DNA of 64,000 bases. Source: Alsobacter sp046349155. Lineage in GTDB: Bacteria; Pseudomonadota; Alphaproteobacteria; Rhizobiales; Beijerinckiaceae. The stretch lies in NCBI GenBank assembly GCA_046349155.1, contig JAXMCW010000005.1, positions 186,001 through 250,000 of the forward strand, given 5' to 3'. A program made the position numbers and the translations under genes. This document shows, piece after piece, positions 56,016-64,000 of this stretch; positions within the stretch are counted from its first letter, which is position 1; each line of letters begins with the position of its first letter. The notes beneath the pieces were generated by a model. That model had not been told where the DNA came from, did no database searches, and saw nothing but the letters and a program-made list of their open reading frames with translations.

Positions 56016-57482
56016 TCAGGCGGTTTCCCGCAAGGCCGGCGCGACCTCGGCCTCCACCAGGGTCTGCGGGCGCCAGCGCCCCTCCAGCCAGGCCTCCAGG
56101 TCGGCGCGGGCGCGGGCGGTGAGGGCGCGCTTGCGCGCCATCGCCTTCTCCGCGCCGCGCAGCCGCTTGCCGTCCGGCCCCTTGGACACGCCGGCAATGG
56201 GCGGGAAGAGGCCGAAATTGACGTTCATCGGCTGGAAGGAGCGCGGACCGTTGTCGATCGTCTCGATATGGCCGCCGGTAATGTGGTTCACCAGCGCGCC
56301 CATGGCCGTCGTCGGCGGCGGCGCGCCGGCCTCGCGGCCCTGCGCCTCCGCGGCGCAGAACCGCCCGGCAAGGAGGCCGACGGCGGCGGATTCCACGTAG
56401 CCCTCGCACCCCGTGATCTGACCGGCGAAGCGCAGCCGCGGCCGCGCCTTCAGGCGCAGGGTCGGGTCGAGGTGGCGCGGCGAGTTGAGGTAGGTGTTGC
56501 GGTGCAGGCCGCCGAGCCGGGGGAATTCCGCGTTCTCCAGGCCGGGAATGGTGCGGAACAGGCGTACCTGCTCGGCGTGCTTCAGCTTCGTCTGGAAGCC
56601 GACCATGTTGTAGAGCGTGCCCAGCGCGTTGTCCTGCCGCAGCTGGACCACGGCATAGGGCTTCACCGTGGGGTCGTGCGGGTTGGTGAGGCCGAAGGGC
56701 TTGAGCGGGCCGTGCCGCAGCGTCTCGCGGCCGCGCTCCGCCATGACCTCGATGGGCAGGCAGCCGTCGAAATAGGGCGTGCCGGCCTCTTCCCACGCCT
56801 TGAAGCTGGTCTTCTCGCCGGCGAGCAGCCCGTCGACGAAGGCCTCGTACTGCTCGCGCGAGAGCGGGCAGTTGATGTAGTCGGCGCCGGAGCCGCCCGG
56901 GCCGGCCTTGTCGTAGCGCGACTGGAACCAGGCCACGCCCATGTCGATGCTCTCGCGGTAGACGATGGGCGCGATCGCGTCGAAGAAGGCGAGCGCGTCC
57001 TCGCCCGTGAGGGAGCGGACGCCCTCGGCCAGCGCCGGCGAGGTGAGCGGGCCGGTGGCGACGATGGTCGCGCCCCAGTCCTCCGGCGGAAGGCCGGCGA
57101 CCTCGCCGCGCGCGATGGAGACGAGCGGGTGGGCGGCGAGGGCCGCCGTGACCGCGTCGGCGAAGCCCTCGCGGTCCACGGCCAGGGCGCCGCCGGCGGG
57201 CACCTGGTGGGCGTCCGCGCAGCGCATGACGAGCGAGCCGAGCCGGCGCATCTCCTGGTGGAGCAGGCCCACGGCGTTGAGCTCGGCGTCGTCGGAGCGG
57301 AAGGAGTTGGAGCAGACGAGCTCGGCCAGCCGGTCCGTCTTGTGGGCGTCGGTGCCGCGCTGCGGGCGCATCTCGTGCAGGATCACAGGCACGCCGGCCT
57401 GGGCGATCTGCCACGCGGCTTCCGAGCCGGCGAGGCCGCCGCCCACGACATGGACGGCGCCGGAGGAGGGGAGTTGTGTCAT
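56016..57482 (-). CDS. trmFO: tRNA (uracil-54-C5)-methyltransferase TrmFO
   Basis: 488 residues from the ATG at 57482. A folate- and FAD-dependent enzyme making ribothymidine-54 in tRNA. Dinucleotide-binding VHVVGGGLAGSEAA, family motifs LAELVCSNSFRSDDAELNAVG (reported here across residues 52-72, with Cys57), ESIDMGVAWFQSRY, and ITGCEGYVESAAVGLLAG. Length is at the long end of the family, with an extended C-terminus (EAWLEGRWRPQTLVE). Confidence 0.95.
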   Translation of the reverse strand: MTQLPSSGAVHVVGGGLAGSEAAWQIAQAGVPVILHEMRPQRGTDAHKTDRLAELVCSNSFRSDDAELNAVGLLHQEMRRLGSLVMRCADAHQVPAGGALAVDREGFADAVTAALAAHPLVSIARGEVAGLPPEDWGATIVATGPLTSPALAEGVRSLTGEDALAFFDAIAPIVYRESIDMGVAWFQSRYDKAGPGGSGADYINCPLSREQYEAFVDGLLAGEKTSFKAWEEAGTPYFDGCLPIEVMAERGRETLRHGPLKPFGLTNPHDPTVKPYAVVQLRQDNALGTLYNMVGFQTKLKHAEQVRLFRTIPGLENAEFPRLGGLHRNTYLNSPRHLDPTLRLKARPRLRFAGQITGCEGYVESAAVGLLAGRFCAAEAQGREAGAPPPTTAMGALVNHITGGHIETIDNGPRSFQPMNVNFGLFPPIAGVSKGPDGKRLRGAEKAMARKRALTARARADLEAWLEGRWRPQTLVEAEVAPALRETA

Positions 57483-57620
57483 GGCCGGCAACCTAGTCGC
57501 GGGCCGGGGCCGGGACAAGGCGGCGGACCGCCGTCATGGCGCGCCGCCCGGCCCACGGCCTGGCCGGCCCCGTCGATCCGGTCCGCGCGCCGGCCGCGTC
57601 GCTGCGCGCCGGACACGCAA

Positions 57621-57644
57621 ACGCCCGCCGGGAGGGGCGGGCGT
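57621..57644 (-). terminator. Terminator candidate for the DUF1127 gene
   Basis: Arms ACGCCCGCC (57621-57629) and GGCGGGCGT (57636-57644), a perfect 9-bp stem with a 6-nt loop. On the minus strand it is followed by UUU and then GCG, so the U-tract is short. Confidence 0.5.
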
Positions 57645-57703
57645 CGCGGCGCTCGGGTGGGCAGGGGAGGGGTCCGCCCGCCTTGGCGGCTAAGGTGTGC
57701 GGC

Positions 57704-57865
57704 TTACGCGGAGGCGGCGTGCTTCTTGGCGATGAAGCGGATCTCGCCGCGGCGGATGCCGAGGTCGTTGAGGTCGCGGTCCGTGAGCTGGGAGAGCTCG
57801 CGCACCGTGGTGCGATAACGGTTCCAGTTGCGGAGCCGCTTGGTGAGGGTGTTGACGTTCAACAT
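57704..57865 (-). CDS. DUF1127 small protein
   Basis: 53 residues from the ATG at 57865, with AAGGACT upstream. The DUF1127 core is TVRELSQLTDRDLNDLGIRR. Arginine-rich small proteins of this family in Agrobacterium and Rhodobacter affect RNA turnover, phosphate and stress responses. A longer in-frame start (57955) is less likely. It is a single-gene unit with its own terminator. Confidence 0.9.
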   Translation of the reverse strand: MLNVNTLTKRLRNWNRYRTTVRELSQLTDRDLNDLGIRRGEIRFIAKKHAASA

Positions 57866-58048
57866 GGCGATCAGTCCTTGTGCAGTGCGGTAAATCGTTG
57901 GAAGAGAAAGGCGAAACCCGCCGGCCGGCGGCTCGTTCCCGTCTCTTTGTTGCACTGCATATACGCTCGACCCCGCCTCTCGTGTAGCGGGAACGGAGGC
58001 ATTTCAGCCCCGCAATGAATGCATGCCTCTGGCGGAATTCATTAACCG

Positions 58049-58065
58049 ATGCGCGAATCGCGCAT
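58049..58065. repeat. 17-bp palindrome downstream of uvrA
   Basis: ATGCGCGA, A, TCGCGCAT: perfect around one base, with a GANTC site at the centre, and flanked by direct repeats of GCGGAATT (58032-58039 and 58067-58074). It may be the uvrA terminator (no U-run seen) or a protein site upstream of the DUF1127 gene. Confidence 0.6.
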
Positions 58066-58089
58066 GGCGGAATTGTGACGTTCCCGCCG

Positions 58090-61029
<2,940 letters not shown>

Positions 61030-61344
61030 GCGGAGACCCTTCTGCGGCGCTGGTCCGCCACATCCCGGCCATGCGGCCGGTGGACCGGCCGGGAGCGGGC
61101 AGGGGAGAGCGGTATCGGTCCTTAACTAGTGCGCCGGCCTGCGACGCGACAGGGGAATCGACGCGACATCGCGCTTTCGCGGCGCCTTGTCCCCATAGCG
61201 CGGGCATGATAGGAACACAACAGGAACAAATGGCGACGCTCGCGGTCGGGACGGGCGGGCTTGTGTGGATAACCGGCCCGGGCCGGCCCCCGCGCCCGGC
61301 GAGATGCGATACTGGTCGCGACCACGGATGGAACGGAGCAGGCG
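61030..61344. other. uvrA-ssb divergent spacer
   Basis: 315 bp. It carries the SOS box (61213-61227) and a -10-like element for uvrA (TATCAT on the minus strand, 61206-61211). No other gene is seen. Confidence 0.6.
61213..61227 (-). promoter_or_regulatory. Alphaproteobacterial SOS (LexA) box of uvrA
   Basis: GAAC-ACAACAG-GAAC, exactly the direct-repeat LexA box GAAC-N7-GAAC (GTTC-N7-GTTC) of alphaproteobacteria. It abuts the uvrA -10-like element and should block uvrA transcription until DNA damage. It may also influence ssb. Confidence 0.85.
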
Positions 61345-61854
61345 ATGGCTGGCAGCGTCAACAAGGTCATTCTGGTCGGCAATCTCGGGCGCGACCCCGA
61401 GGTGCGCCGGATGAACAGCGGCGAGAGCGTCGTCAGCTTCAGCGTGGCGACGTCCGAGACATGGCGCGACAAGGCCTCCGGCGAGCGGCGCGAGCGCACC
61501 GAGTGGCACAACGTCGTCATCTTCAACGAGAACCTCGGCAAGGTCGCCGAGCAGTACCTGAAGAAGGGCTCGAAAGTGTACCTGGAGGGGCAGCTCCAGA
61601 CCCGCAAGTTCACCGACAAGAACGGGCAGGAACGCCAGACGACCGAGGTCGTGCTGCAGCGCTTCCGCGGCGAGCTCACGCTGCTCGACGGCCGCGGCCA
61701 GGGCGGCGGCGCGTTGGAGGACGACACGGGCGGCGGCTATGGCGGCTCCCGCGGGGGCGGCGATTTCGGCCGCTCCTCGCCCATGCAGCAGCGCCCCGCC
61801 GGGGGCGGCGGCTCGCGCCCGGCGACCGACCTCGACGACGACATTCCGTTCTAG
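61345..61854 (+). CDS. ssb: Single-stranded DNA-binding protein
   Basis: 169 residues. The OB fold spans residues 1-112 (NKVILVGNLGRDPEVRRM; TEWHNVVIFNENLGKVAEQY; GSKVYLEGQLQTRKF), followed by a glycine-rich linker and the acidic partner-binding tail DDDIPF. It protects single-stranded DNA in replication and repair. Confidence 0.97.
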   Translation: MAGSVNKVILVGNLGRDPEVRRMNSGESVVSFSVATSETWRDKASGERRERTEWHNVVIFNENLGKVAEQYLKKGSKVYLEGQLQTRKFTDKNGQERQTTEVVLQRFRGELTLLDGRGQGGGALEDDTGGGYGGSRGGGDFGRSSPMQQRPAGGGGSRPATDLDDDIPF

Positions 61855-61965
61855 CCCCTGCGGGCTCACCGCCCGCGTTCCCCGGATGAAGCCGGGGCCC
61901 CACGGGAAGGGAGCGAAGGCCGGTCCGACGGCGGGCCGGCCCGTCGGCGCGAGGGAGCGAGGGCG

Positions 61966-62235
61966 TCAGCGCAGGGGCGTCGTTCGGCTGCGCCCGGCGA
62001 CCATGCCCCACGCCGCCAGCACGATCACCGCGCCGACCACCGCGCCGATCAGTCCGGCGCCCTCTCCCGCGTGATACCAGCCGATGGCTTGGCCGAGATA
62101 GGTGGCGACGAAGGCGCCGACGATGCCCAGCAGCGCCGTGAGGATGAACCCGGTCGGCTCGTTGTCGCCGGGCATGATGAACTTCGCGATGACGCCGGCC
62201 ACGAAGCCGATGATGACGGTCCAGATGATTCCCAT
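61966..62235 (-). CDS. GlsB/YeaQ/YmgE family membrane protein
   Basis: 89 residues from the ATG at 62235, behind GAGAGGAACC. Three hydrophobic segments (IIWTVIIGFVAGVIAKFI; GFILTALLGIVGAFVATYLG; GAVVGAVIVLAAWG). Same family as the protein at 36699. Role unknown; members are often stress-responsive. Confidence 0.87.
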   Translation of the reverse strand: MGIIWTVIIGFVAGVIAKFIMPGDNEPTGFILTALLGIVGAFVATYLGQAIGWYHAGEGAGLIGAVVGAVIVLAAWGMVAGRSRTTPLR

Positions 62236-62451
62236 GGTTCCTCTCCGGGGTCCGGCCTCCGGCGGCTCCTGACGCCGCCGCGAAGCGTCCGGGAGATCAA
62301 CGAACACCACCCGCCAAGGGTTCGGCGTGCCACGTTCGTGCCGCATCGTGGCCCCGCCCCGCCTCGCGGGCGGCCTGCGTGAGACGCGACCTCTGGCCCT
62401 GAGCCTCGTTAACCCTGCCGCTGGCGGGCATGAGCAACGTCGACAATCTGA

Positions 62452-62480
62452 TTGCAAACAGAACAAAAAAAGAACATAAA
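62452..62480 (+). promoter_or_regulatory. Promoter with embedded SOS box upstream of the micro-ORF
   Basis: TTGCAA (62452-62457), 17-bp spacer, CATAAA (62475-62480). The spacer includes a perfect LexA box GAAC-N7-GAAC (62461-62475, N7 all A). LexA bound there would occlude RNA polymerase. The predicted start is near 62487. Confidence 0.75.
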
Positions 62481-62512
62481 CAAAATAGGTGAGGAACACA
62501 GGGAGCGGAACA

Positions 62513-62608
62513 ATGCTGAAAGTGCTTCTGACGGACGTGGTGGAGCTCGCGTCCCTCGCGGCCTTCGGGGCCTGCGTGTGGTCCCTCGCGGCGGCCTTTC
62601 CACACTGA
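62513..62608 (+). CDS. SOS-controlled hydrophobic microprotein (predicted)
   Basis: 31 codons, starting MLKVLLTDVVELAS and ending WSLAAAFPH, with one probable membrane helix covering residues 12-29. GGGAGCGG precedes the ATG. It lies about 26 nt after the start site of a promoter that contains a perfect SOS box. The combination recalls SidA, the 29-residue SOS-induced inner-membrane division inhibitor of Caulobacter, but homology is not shown. The stop is 90 bp upstream of dnaE. Confidence 0.6.
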   Translation: MLKVLLTDVVELASLAAFGACVWSLAAAFPH

Positions 62609-62698
62609 CGCGTCCGACAGTGGAGGGCGGGCGGGAGCCGTCTTGCCGGCGGCGCGCAGGCGCGGGAGAAGGACGGGGTTCCACCGGAGAGGTCGCCC

Positions 62699-64000
62699 GT
62701 GAGTCGCATCCTGACCGACGTCGGATTCGTGCACCTGCACGTCCATTCGGCCTTCTCGCTGCTGGAAGGCGCGCTCAGGATCGACGAGCTCAAGAAGCTG
62801 GCGCTCAAGGACCGCATGCCGGCCTTGGCGCTGACGGACACCAACAACCTGTTCGGAGCGCTCGAGTTCTCCGAGAAGATGGCCGGGGCGGGCATCCAGC
62901 CCCTGGTGGGAATCGAGCTCGCCGTGGAGACCGGCGACGACCGGCCGGGGCGGGGCCAGCACCATCTCGTGCGCCCGGGACTGGTGCTGCTGGCGGCCAC
63001 GGCCGAGGGCTACGCCAACCTGATGCGGCTGGGCTCCCGGGCCTATCTCGGACCCGCGCCGGGGGAGCCGCCGCATGTCGCGCTCGACGAGGTGCTGGAG
63101 CACGCCGGCGGCCTGATCGCGCTGAGCGGGGGCCCCGACGGACCGCTGGACCGCGCGCTCGCGGCCGGCCGGCCCGATCTGGCGACGGGGCGGCTGGAGC
63201 GCCTGCTCGGCGCCTTCGGCGACCGCCTCTATCTCGAGATCCAGCGCCACGGCCTCGACGCCGAGCGGATGGTGGAGGCCGAACTGCTCGACCTCGCCTA
63301 TGCCCGGGGCATCCCGATCGTCGGCACCAACGAGCCCTATTTCGGCCAGTCCGACGATTACGGCGCTCATGATGCGCTGCTCGCCATCGCCGAGGGGCGG
63401 CTCGTCTCCGACACGGAGCGCCGCCGGCTCTCGCCCGAGCACGCCTTCAAGACCCGCGCGGAGATGGTGGAGCTCTTCCGGGACCTGCCGGAGGCGGCCG
63501 CCAACACGATCGAGGTCGCGCTTCGCTGCCGCTACCGGCCGCGCACCGGCAAGCCGATCCTGCCGCGCTTCACGACGGGCGACGTCGAGGACCCCTCGGA
63601 GGTCGTCAGGGAAGAGGCGGCCGAACTGCGCCGGCAGGCGCAGGAGGGGCTGGACGCGCGCCTCGCCGCCCACGGTCCCGCCCCCGGGCTGAGCGAGCAG
63701 GACTACCGCGAGCGGCTCGATTTCGAGCTCTCTGTCATCGAGCGCATGAAGTATCCCGGTTACTTCCTCATCGTGGCGGACTTCATCAAGTGGGCCAAGG
63801 CGCACGACATCCCGGTGGGGCCGGGCCGCGGCTCCGGCGCGGGCTCGCTCGTCGCCTACGCCACCACCATCACCGACCTCGATCCGCTGCGCTTCGGGTT
63901 GCTCTTCGAGCGCTTCCTGAATCCCGAGCGCGTCTCGATGCCGGACTTCGACGTCGACTTCTGCCAGGACCGGCGTGACGAGGTGATCCGCTACGTCCAG
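62699..64000 (+). CDS. dnaE: DNA polymerase III subunit alpha (5' part)
   Basis: 434 residues before the window ends; the gene continues. Starts with GTG at 62699 behind GGAGAGG. The N-terminal PHP domain is seen in FVHLHVHSAFSLLEGA and LALTDTNNLFGALEF; catalytic aspartates are in PDFDVDF (Asp416, Asp418, Asp420). The gene context and PHP sequence fit the replicative DnaE1 rather than the mutagenic DnaE2. It may be partly transcribed from the SOS promoter upstream. Confidence 0.96.
   Translation, partial: MSRILTDVGFVHLHVHSAFSLLEGALRIDELKKLALKDRMPALALTDTNNLFGALEFSEKMAGAGIQPLVGIELAVETGDDRPGRGQHHLVRPGLVLLAATAEGYANLMRLGSRAYLGPAPGEPPHVALDEVLEHAGGLIALSGGPDGPLDRALAAGRPDLATGRLERLLGAFGDRLYLEIQRHGLDAERMVEAELLDLAYARGIPIVGTNEPYFGQSDDYGAHDALLAIAEGRLVSDTERRRLSPEHAFKTRAEMVELFRDLPEAAANTIEVALRCRYRPRTGKPILPRFTTGDVEDPSEVVREEAAELRRQAQEGLDARLAAHGPAPGLSEQDYRERLDFELSVIERMKYPGYFLIVADFIKWAKAHDIPVGPGRGSGAGSLVAYATTITDLDPLRFGLLFERFLNPERVSMPDFDVDFCQDRRDEVIRYVQ

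Larger units (their letters stand above)
62236..62698. other. Spacer containing the SOS micro-ORF promoter
   Basis: 463 bp between the GlsB-like gene and dnaE. It contains an SOS-box promoter and one 31-codon ORF (62513-62608). The AT-rich stretch 62440-62500 stands out from the surrounding GC-rich DNA. No terminator is seen between the micro-ORF and dnaE. Confidence 0.6.

Noticed and set aside
62699..64000. DnaE2 (error-prone polymerase) as identity of the last gene, given the SOS box upstream
   Set aside because: No imuA or imuB genes precede it, and the PHP domain and start resemble the replicative DnaE1; the SOS box belongs to the micro-ORF promoter.

Overview
The window looks like a chromosomal segment of a very GC-rich alphaproteobacterium, most likely of the order Hyphomicrobiales (Rhizobiales). 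Markers are gcrA (the CcrM-dependent cell-cycle regulator), a suf operon behind an Irr-type iron box, GAAC-N7-GAAC SOS boxes, a DUF5076 gene inside the pdh operon, an E1-beta subunit with its own lipoyl domain, a DUF1127 protein, and the palindromic intergenic repeats common in this order. Genus is not resolved. No rRNA, tRNA or CRISPR array was seen.

Layout: 0-10.2 kb holds gcrA, divergent argD-argF-hslO, argE, apaG, a CDP-alcohol phosphatidyltransferase, metZ, a bimodular dCTP deaminase and an RraA-like protein. 10.3-17.4 kb is a sugar-uptake operon (lacI-type regulator, binding protein, two permeases, ATPase, MGH1-like glycosidase) with two LacI-type operators upstream. 17.4-23 kb holds a NIT-domain chemoreceptor, a secreted hypothetical, a small HTH protein, an OYE-type oxidoreductase and a cupin. 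23.6-24.9 kb is a dense array of about 51-bp palindromes and 44-bp units surrounding a GIY-YIG nuclease. A low-GC lipoprotein follows. From 25.8 kb the content is housekeeping: prfB (programmed frameshift), queF, eno, a frameshifted lipoprotein gene, ftsB, pdhA-pdhB-DUF5076-pdhC-lpd, lipA, a coq10/ratA-like gene, tyrS, two alpha/beta hydrolases, the suf cluster (cysteine desulfurase-sufB-C-D-S-sufT-sufA), a TfoX-like protein, a diguanylate cyclase, a DEAD-box helicase, cytochrome b561, parE, trmFO, a DUF1127 protein, uvrA, ssb, an SOS-box-driven micro-ORF and the 5' part of dnaE.

Functional links: the pdh genes, lipA and lpd form a lipoyl-dependent pyruvate oxidation block. The suf genes supply Fe-S clusters, including those of LipA, and sit behind an iron-responsive box. 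uvrA and the micro-ORF upstream of dnaE both carry SOS boxes. Two observations stand out. The GIY-YIG gene is bracketed by direct copies of a palindrome, and a nearby empty version of the same locus lacks the gene, as expected of a small mobile cassette. Directly upstream of the replicative polymerase gene, a 31-codon hydrophobic ORF has an SOS box in its promoter spacer, recalling SOS-induced division inhibitors such as Caulobacter SidA.

Composition also changes. Hand-counted codons suggest third-position GC of about 60-90% up to roughly 14 kb and above 90% afterwards, with the step falling inside the sugar-transport operon.
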